DNA from: Liolophura sinensis
Lineage: Eukaryota > Mollusca > Polyplacophora > Chitonida > Chitonidae
Reading direction: 5' to 3'
Length of the DNA stretch: 64,000 nucleotides
Assembly: GCF_032854445.1 (NCBI RefSeq)
Contig: NC_088302.1
Location: 44,122,645 to 44,186,644, forward strand
Shown one piece after another: positions 23,810 to 35,300 of this stretch (position 1 is the first letter of the stretch; each line of letters begins with the position of its first letter). Position numbers and translations under genes: made by a program. Under the pieces are notes generated by a model that did not search any database, had not been told where the DNA came from, and was given only the letters and a program-made list of their open reading frames with translations.

Positions 23810-26800
23810 GTGAGTCTTTCTTCACCCCCGACCCCATTTCCCACCCACACACATCGTCACAATACATCCATCACATCGTATTACGGACTTACATCCTTGG
23901 TATCTTGGTCGTGATTTGGAGCCCATAAACCAGCTGCCTCAGATAACTATCAAAGGGTGGTAATATGTCAGATGCCATTGTTTACAATAAGTCTGCGTTG
24001 AATGGGTTTGGAGTTTTTTTTATCCTTGAAGGAGGATAATTGTTAGGACATTTTTTGGGAATTGTATACCTTCACCTTATCACCAGGAATCATTCGTCGC
24101 ATAAGCGCTGACATGGTCGCACATTCGAATTCAGGTCTCTCTTGGGCTATGACTTTACGGTGGTTTACCAGTTTCCTTCACCTATCAAACTCACTGTCGT
24201 TGTGTAAGTAAAAAGCATCAATCAGTGAAAAATAAATAAAAACAATTCTACAGGTGGATGTTGTTTCAAGAACCAACCCATGCCTTTCTTTATTCAGCCC
24301 TTAGACGCCCGTCAGGCTTCAACATAGCCAGCTGTAAATATCTAGTACTAGTACTTGTCATTTACGCTCGAAGTCGTGTTCCATGTGTAATAACAGCCCT
24401 GGTGCTGATAACCTCTGTAAACTTTGGAAATCTCTGGCCTTCCACGCCACAGTCAGCCATTAACTTACATAACGGTCTGTCACAAGCGTGTTTGCCGAGC
24501 ACTTTAGTCTGAACAGTTCTTAGATTCAACTACATGTTCCAGAGACGTCAGGAAGGAAAACGTGTCATTATTCTCTGACAGCATGAGGTTGAGCGGCTAG
24601 ATGAGTTGCCATGTCAGTTGTCAGTATACTGTGACTGGATGTGGTGTCATGCCTGGTCTCAGTACAGTGTGACTGGATGTGGTGTCACGCCTGGTCTCAG
24701 TATACTGTTACTGGATGCGGTGTCATGTCTGGTCTCAGTATACTGTGACTGGATGTGGTGTCATGTCTGGCCTCGGTATACTGTTACTGGATGCGGTTTC
24801 CTGCTGGTCTGAGTATACTGGATGTGGTGTCATGCCTGGTCTCAATATAATGTGATTGGATGTGTTGTCATGTCTGGTGTCAGCATACTATGACCAGATG
24901 TAGTACCATCTTTGGTCAAAGAATATACTGTGACTTGATGTGGTGTCACGTTTAGTGTCAGTGTATACAATGGACTAGATGTGGTGCCGTGTTTGGTCTA
25001 AGTATGCACCGTGACTAGATGTGGTATCATGTCTGGTCTCGGTATACTACGACTAGGTGTGGTGTGACGTTGAAAGTCAGTATGCTGTGACTGGCTCTCG
25101 TGTTTTGCATGTTTTGTCTGGTGTCAGTATATATTGTGACGTGATGTAGTGTGAAGTTTGGCCTCGGTATACTACGTCTAGGTGTGGAGTGATGTCTGTA
25201 GTTAGTATACTGTGATTTGATGTGGTGTCATGTCTTGTGTATTTTTGCCTGAAACTTCAGTGTGGCAGCACTGTACACAGAGACATGGACATCTAAATTC
25301 GCTGGAATATTATATATTTGATTAGTATTTTATGCCGCACTCAAGAATATTTCACTTTCACAACGGCGGCCAGCACAATGGTTCGCTGGAATAGAATCAT
25401 TGTTCAAACGGACGTTTAACCTGATGCTAATGATATGCTAACCCGAGAAATCAAATCTCACATGTGTTAGAGAAAATTAAATTCAAACAGATCTAATTTA
25501 CAAGTGACATCTTCAGAAATTTTGTCAGATAACAACAGGAATATTGATTCAAACTCGAAAGGCCGTGCCTTTGTTGGCAGCTGCATGTAGTTAGCATGAT
25601 TTATGGCTGTAGGGCCTGGCTCTCAGGTAGATCAGATCTGTCATAATGCTCTTGTGTGAGAACATGACAGCTACACTCATAAAACACAAGGCATGCATAG
25701 ACCTGCAGGTACAGAGGCTCCGTTGGGGGTGGTTCAGTTTGATCACCAGTACTTGCGGTCATAGACTGAATAGAGCATGAACAAAGAACATTTAAACGAA
25801 AGTGTTGGTGGTAGCAATTGACAGAATGTCGCACAACACCCATTAACGACTGAGCAGGCCCTTACCCATGCTGGGAATAAATAAAGTCTGTCCATAGTAG
25901 AAACATTACAGTGGTAAAATAAACAGGAGGAAGGTTGACGTTCCTTCAAGTGGCTTTATACTTGTCGGTACATTTCACAGATTGTGTATGTATGTCGATA
26001 CACATGCGAAATATGCCTTTAAAAGAAGATCACATATGTTAATAATTTTTAATAATCTCTTCTCTACAGTCTGGTCACCTTGTAATACCGCGACGACAGG
26101 TCTTTATCACATATATATAACGTTTCTAACATTAGTTAATTTAAAATTAAATAAATTAATGACAACACGCTATTTCATCTAGCAACCAATATATAGGTTA
26201 ATTTGCGACAAAACCAGCCTATACAGGTAGGTATGCTATGTCCGTGTAACGGTATAAATGATTGCTGAACGTGGATTCTCGATGCCCGTCACATGAAACG
26301 CCTGGATTCCATTACAAGATAACGGATATATCGATTACCTGATACGCGATTGCCGAGCTGTACATCAAAGGAACATTAGATGGATAATTGTTCTCTGCGC
26401 CAGTGGGCTGATTCTTATTGGTTTTGGATTAGGTTACTTTGATAGGTCGAGAACACTGGGAGGGCATTGTCAGTGTAGCAGCCAATAACAGTGTGTATAT
26501 AAGGTATTACCTAAATTAAATGTGATTGTAATAAAATGTTTTTCATCGACAATAATACAGAAATTAAAAATGCAGCACTTACTCTATAAACAAAACCATC
26601 TTATGATACAGATGTTATTTATATAACAATACAATAATTTGTATAAAAGACATTATATTAGCTTCTTCATAACTTCTAGAGCGCATATAATCGTGTGTGT
26701 GTCGTTCAACAGGCAAAACGTAAAAACATGGAGGAGAACCTTACCGGTATCTCCAAAAGTAACTCCCGTATCTTTGCAGTCATGGTTTCTGAACGTACCT

Positions 26801-29800
26801 CCTCTAGAAATGAAGTTAAAGGCTATTTTTGTTGAACATACTATACGTGATGTACAGTGGATCAAGAATACTCTTCATGGTCGACAGTGTGTGTAAATGA
26901 TACGGGAAGACGACGGCAAGATTGTGTACATAAAAATGAACATTACCATAATTCTGACCAATCTTACTTTCTTCCATTCTGAATGTAAGAAAGACTTGAA
27001 AGAGCTTAATGCTTTCTATATACTGTATCGTCCCACCGGAGCATTACAAATTTTCAGGTCTCCTGTTTTCCCGTTTAAATCCAGGCAAATCTACATTGCA
27101 TCGTAGAACAATTAACACTAGTATGCCTGTTCCGTTGATTCAGTCCTGAAAGACTGCATGGTAAAACACTGATGACACAGCAGTATTGTCAGATACCACA
27201 AACCCTGCCATATTGCTGCACCTGTTTCTGGTTATATTACAGTGCTCCTAGACGGGCTACTGTACCCTGGATACAGCCTAACACATTGATCCGTTCTGGC
27301 CGGTCGACACAATACAACCTCATCGATTAGCCAGTCATTGATTGACTTATCCTCAGCCCTCATTGTTGGCCCCTTATCAACAGCGGATTCTACATTTGCA
27401 TTGGTTTCCGTCTAGATTGTATTTCGGCTCCTGAAAGATACCATCTTATTTCGAATTGGGATCGTTGTTCTCTTGAGATAGGGCCAGTATTTTGATGGTC
27501 ATTCCTGGAGGCTCACTCTAGCCGCTTTGTTTCGAGGTACAAAAAGGTAACCAAAAAGTACAATTGCGTGGCACCCAAGTGGGAGAACGTTGACTGATAG
27601 AAGGGTTGGTTATTCTTTCGAGACAGTGCCAGCAGTTTGGACGGTCATTTCTTGACGCTGGCATTAGGCGCCTTATTTCGAGGTACATGTACAAACGGTC
27701 TTCACCAAAAAGCACAAATCCCTGAAACCAAAGGCACGGGACCCTGACTGCTAGTAAGTTTTATAGTTCTCGAGACAGTGCTAGCAGTTTGGACGACCTT
27801 TCCTTGACGCTGGCACTAGGCGCTTTGTTTCGAGGTACATGTACAAACGGTCTTCACCAAAAAGTACAAATGCATGGAACCAAAGGCACGAGGAACCAAA
27901 ATTAACTGCTTGTATTGTTGTTTGTGTTTAGACAGGGCTAGGGGTGTGGACGGCCATTCTTTTATGGTCTATCCACCTTGGTGCTATATGGGTACTGATG
28001 GTTTTTGCCCCAAAGTTCAGATACAAACCACGAAAGACACATGCTCCAACAGGACGTTAACTTTCAACTTTATACAGCATTACGGTCCAGTGCCTCATGG
28101 TACTACGTAATACAATCAGTATTATGTAGATACATATGACAGAGACATAACGCGCATGCCTCGTGGTGTTTCCTGCAAAGGATGGGGTTATTTCGCTTAC
28201 AATCAGGACAGCAAGTCAGCTTTTTTGCTGAAGAAAATCTGGCCGAAAGGAAAAAATAATCCGTCTTCCTATTACAATTGTCCTGAAGTCGCTATAAGTT
28301 GTTGTGTGCAAAAGACGTCGTATTGTAAAGGATTGAGAAATTTTGATCCAATTGTCCATAAAAGCTGTGTGGGTTTTTCATTTCAGGAATGTATCCCGCT
28401 TGATGGGAACAGAATCCCGAGAGGCTATCTACCGACAGGCCATGAACCTGATGTCCGCGCGGTGTGTCAGCAAACAGATAGAGGAAAGTCCCTGGATGAA
28501 CCCGTTTGGCATCCCAGATCCAGAATACTTCTACGTGGAACAGAACAAACCTGTCCCTATGCCGCCATTAAAGGTAGGCTCGCCACAAGACTATATAGGC
28601 ATTCGTGTGTGTGACAACTAAAAGATGCTCTGTTCTTTAAGAAAACCTAGTTGAAATTAGTGCAGTTTCGCTGACATATTTGGCCACATGTTTGGTTGGA
28701 ATCACTAGAGTAATAGGCTTAACTCATTTTAATAATCACAATATAGCTTTCGTATCGAGTCTTTTTGATAATAACAATATAAAACCTCCGAGGCCTAATC
28801 GTGCAGTGCAAAAACCCAGGATCCTCTCCCCTATGCAGCCGCTGTGATTTCAAGTCCAGTTCATGTTGGCTTCCTCTTCAGTCGTACGTGGGAAGGCCTG
28901 TCAGCAACCTGTGGATGGTCATGGGTTTGCCCCGGGCTTTCCTCCCACCATAACGCTGGCCGCCGTCGTATAAGTGGAATATTCTTAAGTATGGCGGAAA
29001 ACACCAATCAAATAAATAAATAATTAAGTTTAATAATAATAGTTCCGTCTAGGAATGTTTGCAACTACAACGGTACAGTGATTCGAAGCATTAATTCAAG
29101 ATTTAGCTGTCCGCTGGTCCCTTTCCAAGAATATTTCTACAGGCGGCCTGCAAAATAGCCCAAATAAAGCCCATATATGTTATATAGATGATTTCGGCCA
29201 TCTTGTAAACTTTCACCTCTTCATTTTGGCTTGGCACCAAATGAATTTGCACAAAGCTGTACTGTCTGCCCATGGTGATTTCATTTCGATGACAGCTTAC
29301 TTAATGTGTTTCCTTGGTGTTATTGTTTTTTAGGCTTGGCGAGGATATAATGGAAATGTATATTTCGAGCCGATACAAGTCAGTCCAATGAAAGGACCGC
29401 CTATCCAACAAGATGGTGATATTGTGGAGATACCACGGTCTCAGTCTCGCCTATCCTATCCTCAGTACCGCGAGGCGGGGCAATCGCGTGCCCAACCCTC
29501 TCCCATCAGAAGCTCATCCCTGCCCTCTTACCCTGTAAAACTCTCCACGTCTATCAACCGATCGGGTGAACGTCAAATGTCGGTTCTGGACAAGCGGTAC
29601 GTCATCAACCGGTTTAATCCTACGATACAAGAGGATTTAGAATGGATTGAAGGCCAAGAGAACACAGGGACATTAGCCATCAACTCCCGGAAGAAGAGCA
29701 ATCATCACAGTACTGAGCCCGTCAAACCACCCAGGGACAGGATCTGTAAAGGCCTTGTGTCCCACAAAAACGCTCATCTCAGGAAGAAAAAGTTACCCCA

Positions 29801-30110
29801 GTTGACGGTGTCGGGAGATAAGTTCACCCCGCCTCCAACGCTTTCCCCTCTGCTCCGCACTCTTACCCAGTACTCCCTCAGTACAAATAGAGTCACCAAC
29901 AACAGCCCCGAACACGGCTACGAGAAACTACCTCCGCTGAAACACCTACAAGCCACACTACGCAGCATCAACAACTCTAACGAGGACCCGTACAAGAAAC
30001 CAGGAGTTCGATCCCGGCAAGCCGCCATCCGTGAAGAATACAAACCTTTGGTGAAGTACAGCCCCGATGTGAAAGCTAAGTATGAAAAACATCGAGGCAA
30101 AATGACCTGA
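23115..30110 (+). CDS. Uncharacterised 552-residue protein, three coding exons
   Basis: Exons 23115-23809, 28387-28573 and 29334-30110 join in frame (695 + 187 + 777 = 1659 bases, 553 codons with the TGA). The exon 1 donor (ccag|gtgagt) leaves AG, which exon 2 completes to Arg, and exon 2 ends in phase 0. The N-terminal 230 residues are acidic and low in complexity (ADLTDSEFEDMDW near residues 48-60). Exon 2 holds the most domain-like part, an alpha-helix-prone segment (REAIYRQAMNLMSARCVSKQ) followed by PFGIPDPEYFYVEQNKPVP. The C-terminal half is basic and rich in Ser, Pro and Arg, ending KYEKHRGKMT. No signal peptide or membrane segment is visible. I do not recognise the family and assign no function. 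Confidence 0.85.
24060..24243 (+). mobile_element. SINE-like repeat (family 2)
   Basis: 'gggctatgactttacggtggtttaccagtttccttcacc' and 'gttgtgtaagtaaaaagcatcaatcag' followed by 'aaaaataaataaaaac' match the family-2 block order. The head around 24095-24140 includes 'cattcgaattcaggtc', which resembles a decayed tRNA B box. Confidence 0.6.
24609..25245. repeat. ~38-bp minisatellite, about 17 units
   Basis: Head-to-tail variants of 'cagtatactgtgactggatg' + 'tggtgtcatgtctggtct'. The left third is most uniform, and rightwards the units carry more substitutions and small indels. It lies inside the 4.6-kb intron of the uncharacterised gene. Confidence 0.88.
25310..25392 (-). mobile_element. SINE fragment (family 1), antisense 3' end
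   Basis: 'atatttgattagtattttatgccgcactcaagaatatttcactttcacaacggcggccagcacaatgg' is the reverse complement of the family-1 tail. Confidence 0.75.
26480..26506 (+). promoter_or_regulatory. CCAAT plus TATA-like pair
   Basis: A ccaataacag near 26482 followed about 15 bases on by tgtatataagg, with an inverted CCAAT (attggttttgg) near 26418. The arrangement looks like a core promoter but sits in an intron with no recognised downstream first exon, so it may be chance in AT-rich DNA. Confidence 0.25.
27470..27960. repeat. ~155-bp tandem repeat, about three units
   Basis: Each unit carries 'gagacagtgctagcagtttggacgg', 'cttgacgctggcactaggcgctttgtttcgaggtac' and 'aaaaagtacaaatgcatgg'. The second and third units are close to each other, and the first is diverged. 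It lies in the last third of the long intron before exon 2 of the uncharacterised gene. Confidence 0.8.
28387..28573 (+). CDS. Uncharacterised gene, exon 2 (helical segment)
   Basis: Acceptor 'ttttcatttcag' and donor 'aaag|gtaggc'. With the two bases carried from exon 1 it gives 63 codons. Two other frames are also open across this stretch, but only this one joins both neighbours. Confidence 0.85.
28795..29025 (+). mobile_element. SINE copy (family 1)
   Basis: Near-complete: degraded head, 'cagttcatgttggcttcctcttcagtcgtacgtgggaaggcctg', 'ggatggtcatgggtttgccccgggctttcctcccaccataacgctggccgccgtcgtataagtgg', and an 'aacaccaatcaaataaataaataa' tail. It lies in the intron between exons 2 and 3 of the uncharacterised gene. 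Confidence 0.85.
29334..30110 (+). CDS. Uncharacterised gene, exon 3 (basic C-terminus)
   Basis: Opens after 'tgttttttag' with AWRGYNGNVYFEPI and runs 258 residues to TGA at 30108-30110. Many SP, TP and RS dipeptides and basic patches (SHKNAHLRKKKLPQ) suggest a disordered, possibly phosphorylated or microtubule- or nucleic-acid-binding tail. The binding role is speculation. Confidence 0.87.
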   Translation, partial: AWRGYNGNVYFEPIQVSPMKGPPIQQDGDIVEIPRSQSRLSYPQYREAGQSRAQPSPIRSSSLPSYPVKLSTSINRSGERQMSVLDKRYVINRFNPTIQEDLEWIEGQENTGTLAINSRKKSNHHSTEPVKPPRDRICKGLVSHKNAHLRKKKLPQLTVSGDKFTPPPTLSPLLRTLTQYSLSTNRVTNNSPEHGYEKLPPLKHLQATLRSINNSNEDPYKKPGVRSRQAAIREEYKPLVKYSPDVKAKYEKHRGKMT

Positions 30111-30835
30111 TATCTACAGGCTCCTTGAACAATGCTGAAAGGACAGTTTTCTCGCATTGACAGCAATCGGTTACTACCGTTGAGGGTCCAATATATATAT
30201 ATATACACATGTATATTGGTTACTGGAAGGATATATGGGTTGAAGGTGACTCTACTATCGTGTTATCATCCACTGGCAGCCCAAACGTATGGCTGTATGA
30301 AAGACTTTTGGGATATAAAAATTGTTGTTTACCCGTTATACGCATAGAATTTGGAAAGTTGCCAAACACAGACTTGTTGAACTGGGAAATCTGGAGTTTT
30401 ACGTGTCGACTTCATCTAAGACTGCATTTCAAGGGAGATCAAGATACCAACATACAGTGTACGTGCCACTGCATCAGGATTTAATGAATCAAGAGTTGCA
30501 ATCCCAAGTCAGCCAATTTTCCTTCAACAAAGACACCTGTTCGTTTCATTGCTTTAATCTATAACTATCCACATACAATGTTTTTCAAGACGTTCTAAGT
30601 TGACTTCATTCAGATTACGCCGAGGATGAAGCCTGACAAGTCACAAAGTATTGTGCGCTTTCTACAAACGATAACATAATGGGCAATTGAAGTTCACCCG
30701 CGTAACGGTGATATAAATCGTCAGACAATTGTTTCCTTTTTACCAGTTCGATCAGTAACATGCCGATCTGTTCTGTTCAGACTTTTCGTGCAGATTTTTC
30801 CTTGCCAAATAAAAGTTAAATTTAATACCAAAACA
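30111..30835 (+). other. 3' UTR of the uncharacterised gene
   Basis: Runs from the TGA to an AATAAA at 30808-30813, with another AATAAA about 45 bases further on. Several short frames overlap here but none has support. A TA dinucleotide stretch lies at 30190-30206. Confidence 0.5.
30808..30813 (+). terminator. AATAAA polyadenylation signal, uncharacterised gene
   Basis: Hexamer in 'gccaaataaaagtt', about 700 bases after the stop codon. Inferred from sequence only. Confidence 0.5.
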
Positions 30836-30859
30836 AATCAGTCTGATGTTGCAATAAAT

Positions 30860-32330
30860 GTTACAATCTCGTAAAACTACATGCTCGAAAACTGTCCAGT
30901 AATACAGCCTTATGGAGGTTCAATTTTCTTCACGGTTAAGAAAGCAAAATTGCCTTCCAGTTAATATTAGACTGGATCTATTTGATTAGGATGATTCTTA
31001 AGTTTGATGACGTTATAATGGGACCCGCTTCATAAATTCTTTGAACTTTATTACCCATTTTGAACAGTAACACGCGCACAAACGACGCTGATATTTTGTG
31101 AAAATTGATGGCAAATGTTCGACTCGATTTGCACCAACTGATTTTTGCCAGAATCTCCAGGACACTTCCTTTAGATATCCTTGTACATGTAGTTTCCCGT
31201 CTTGTACAGTGAAACAGAAAGGATTTGGAAAAGTTAAATGTGTACCGTCTGAATTCTCACTTATTGATGTCCACCATGGCGTGCAGGGGATGCTTGTGTC
31301 TTAGACCCATAGAAGTATAGCGCAAATATCAGTGTGTAAATGTATACTTTTCCCGATCTACACAAGTCCGTTGCAAGCTATGCAAGAACATATTCTCTGG
31401 TTTTAGGCTGTGCTTGTAAACTATGTCTCTGCTTTTAATAGGAACACAACTATACAGACATTGTGACATATTACAGAAACTGTGACATATTACAAAAGTT
31501 GTGAAGGTTCACAGCTAGGACCAACTCGTTTTAGACGCGTTACGTTCCCCAGTTAAGTGGAACTGTCACTTTATAATGATGTATTTCCCTGAATTTGTTA
31601 AAGATTATACCAACGAGTAATTGAAAAAGAATAACTAAAAACACACATTCTAAGTTTCTAGTTTTAATGTCAAGGCAACTCTTGTCTATCACAGTTCAAA
31701 CAGTATCAACACATGACAAAATGGACGGACAAAGAAAATGACGGCTATGTCAACAGTGAAAAATAACGGCAAAGTGGACGGTTTGCATGTACTAACAGTA
31801 ACAGTAATAGCATATATACAGAAACAGTGTATAGAGGGTTGACATCTGTATAGAGGTTTGAGGGTTGGTATCTTAGAGGGTTGATATAGCACAAGTATCT
31901 ATATTGTCAAGTAAGTTGACGGATCACACCACTTCGTGCCCTTTACACTTCTATACTTGTATTTAATTAAAAATAAGCTACACAATCAGAATGGGAAAGA
32001 GTTCAGCACAAAAGTCAGTGAAACAGCAGATATATTACTGAGCTTCAATATACAGAAATTGTGATATATTTTCAAAATTTTTACACAGTATTTTTTTTTA
32101 CTCCAATATGTAAAGTAAAGTAAAGTTGTTTCAACAAACACAAAAACTAATAAAAATTCATTGAAGTTAATTTCATAAAACAGATACATATACTCTCTTG
32201 TTATTAACAAGCAGAATCGCTTGATAAAGCTACCCTGAACACGAAACAACCACAAAGAAGGGGAGACAATTCAAGACAGTGATATTGATACACGTTAGCA
32301 TTCGGATTGTTTGTGTTGGAGAGGTGACAT
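30860..32330. other. Space between convergent genes, including DYNC2H1 3' UTR
   Basis: The plus-strand uncharacterised gene and the minus-strand dynein gene end toward each other here. No coding feature seen. On the minus strand there is no AATAAA close to the dynein stop. An ATTAAA (TTTAAT on the plus strand at 31962-31967) is the nearest weak candidate. A small tandem of 'acattgtgacatattacagaaactgtgacatattac' lies near 31458-31500. Confidence 0.45.
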
Positions 32331-35300
32331 TCACTGAGCCTTCAGAAAGATGGCGGCCCCACACTGCAGCCACTGTTCTGGGTTCCCACCACATGGGACA
32401 TCCAAGCGAGCGACAATTCGGTCCCGCTCACTGCTGGCGTAGATTGGTATAGAGATAGTGCTGTCTAGTCCGTAAGGGTCAGGCGTATCCTGCAATGTAA
32501 CATCCAGTCAAGTCAGTCACGAGGGAGAATTCTTTTGGATACTAAGCATTGAAGTAAAAGAAATTTCTTTTGGTTCTTAAAACGGCCAGATGCCCTGATG
32601 TCACATCACCAGGGTTTTTTTTATCGTTGAAGTTATACTCATAGGTAATAAGAGCTATTCCAACATTCAAAGCCGCGTTTTAGAGTGTGATGCCAGAGTA
32701 CCCAAACACCAGCTAATGTAACTCTTTTTACCTTTTCAACCCCCAAAGCACTTTTTTCCTGTGGAATTTTTGCATACAATTATTATGAAATCGATGCCTA
32801 AATTGATTTGTTTCTGTCATTAAAGATGCTAGTTTCATAAAGCTATGCAAATTATTTCTCTACACCCACAGTTCTCTCAGAATGTTCAAAATATTGGCTG
32901 CAGAGGTGGTTGAAAACGTTGAAGAATTAGGGTGTATAGTTCAGAAAACCCATTATAGAATTCAAACATTTCAATGCAATTAAAAAAAACTCTTTCACTT
33001 CAAGCATCACATCAGTCTTAGTTACACGTACTTGTACAGACTAATGTGTAACTTTAGCTGCAGACAACTGGCACTTAACCAACAAAGTTTCATGATGGAA
33101 AGACAAGCTGACCAATTCTTAGCCAGTGGAGAAACTACATGTAACTAAAACTATTTGTTTGCATTCATTATTATGGTATTCAATGACAATCAGATATTTT
33201 AAACAACACAAACTAAAGACTTTCATAATCCAAAACCTTGCATACACTGCTTGAGCATTCCTCCATCCTCGTTTCTGTTCAGACAAATGTCAGTTCAGGC
33301 ATCAGAATGAAAGAAAGGCACATGCAATGAATGAAAGGCACATGCAATGAAAGACAGATGATGTTAGACATACCTTTGGTACCCAGGCAACCACACAGGG
33401 TGGGATAGCTGCCACACTGGGGGAATCTCTCTGGTTCTCAGAAAGACGGGATCCATCAAAGCTACACCCCTCCAGCTGTAAGCCTCCAATACGCACACTT
33501 ATCTTTGTCCCCTGAATACTGCCTTTCCAGCTACAGGTAAACTTGAGGCTGTCCATTGAGCAACCGATATCCCTGGTCATAGAGATATAGACTTCATAAA
33601 ATATTTGAAAGAACATCAAACTGTTCATATGTACTTTAATTTAATTTGATGAAATTGAAAGAAATGGCAAAATAAAATAGCAATACAGAGGAAATTGATG
33701 AATCTTTTATATAAATAGGGCTTCTGTCTGAGTATAGTATAGAATATATGATAGAATATAAATGAACTGCCGTTGTCTTGCAAATGAAATATTCTTGAGT
33801 ACGGCCTAAAACACTGATGAAATAAACAAATATAAATGAACTGGTCTTGCTGCAATATTGTCAATGCAAAGTTTCTATCATTCATTAAAGAACTGGCCTT
33901 GGTGCAATATTGTCAATGCAAAGTTTCTATAATTAAAGGAGTGGCCTTGTTGTAACATTGTCAATTGGAAAGTTTCCATCATTCATTAATGAACTGGTCT
34001 TGTAATACTGTCAATGCAAAATTTCTATCACTAATGAACTGGTCTTGCTGCAATATTGTCAATACAAAGTTCCTATGATTAAAGAACTGGCCTGGCTACA
34101 ATATTGTGAATGCAAAATTTCTATCACTAATGAACTGGTCTTGCTGCAATATTGTCAATACAAAGTTCCTATGATTAAAGAACTGGCCTGGCTACAATAT
34201 TGTGAATGCAAAGCTTCTATCACTAATGAACTGGTCTTGCTGCAATATTGTCAATACAAAGTTCCTATGATTAAAGAACTGGCCTGGCTACAATATTGTG
34301 AATGCAAAGTTTCTATCACTAATGAACAGGCCTTAATGTAATATGGTCAATGCAAAGTTTTTATTATTACAACTGTACATGTATGTCACCTGTAGGGTCA
34401 CCTTACAGAATACACTTTACCTGATTTCATACAGTAAGTTACACCCAGAAATGTAGACATAAACCAAAACTAATTTCACATGTTTACTACAAGCAAGGTG
34501 TTTGGATGAAGGAGATATACCTTTCAACAACAGGCATGTTCACTATACACAAGGCGGCCACTAGCTGGGTAAAAACACAATTGTCTGAGAGCTTTGCGGA
34601 AGGTGTCTGGGTGGAACAGTTTTATCTGTATTGTATTTATTTTTTATGCCATACTCAAGAATATTTCACTTATACGACTGCAGCAAGTCTTATGGTGGGC
34701 GGAAACCGAGTGGATCCCGAGGGCAGCCCACGACCATCCACATGTTGCTGGGTCACCTGCCCACATAAGGTTGGAGAGGAAACCAGCATAAGCTGGTACC
34801 TGTACTGTAAGCATCTTACCTGTCAAAATGTTGTCTGAATGCGGTGAGAAAGTTTTCTGTGTGGAAGAGTTTTACCTGTATTGTATTTATTTTTTATGCC
34901 ATACTCAAGAATATTTCACTTATACGACTGCAGCAAGTCTTATGGTGGGCGGAAACCGAGTGGATCCCGAGGGCAGCCCACGACCATCCACATGTTGCTG
35001 GGTCACCTGCCCACATAAGGTTGGAGAGGAAACCAGCATAAGCTGGTACCTGAACTGTAAGCATCTTACCTGTCAAAATGTTGTCTGAATGCGGTGAGAA
35101 AGTTTTCTGTGTGGAAGAGTTTTACCTGTATTGTAAGCATTGTACCCGGCTGAGTGTTGACCGAGTGCCTTGAGGAAGGGGTCTGAGAAGAAGAGTTTTA
35201 TGTGTATAGTAAAGCATCATACCTGGCAGAGTGTTGTCTGAGTGCCTTGAGGAAGGGGTCTGAGAAGAAGAGTTTTATGTGTATAGTAAAGCATCATACC

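Larger units (their letters stand above)
34570..35118. repeat. ~250-bp tandem duplication holding SINE and exon-end copies
   Basis: Two almost identical units (about 34618-34867 and 34868-35117). Each has an antisense family-1 SINE piece followed by 'cttacctgtcaaaatgttgtctgaatgcggtgagaaag'. On the minus strand that text reads as a decayed copy of the end of exon 35608-35807 ([11 protein letters not shown] then gtaagat). A third decayed copy (ELFHPDTF-like, 34575-34620) lies at the left edge. Confidence 0.85.

Noticed and set aside
28156-28614. Long frame overlapping exon 2 of the uncharacterised gene
   Set aside because: It runs through the acceptor at 28386 in a different phase, and only the 28387-28573 frame joins exons 1 and 3.
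34506-35088. Two near-identical 86-110 residue frames
   Set aside because: They are translations of a duplicated SINE block.
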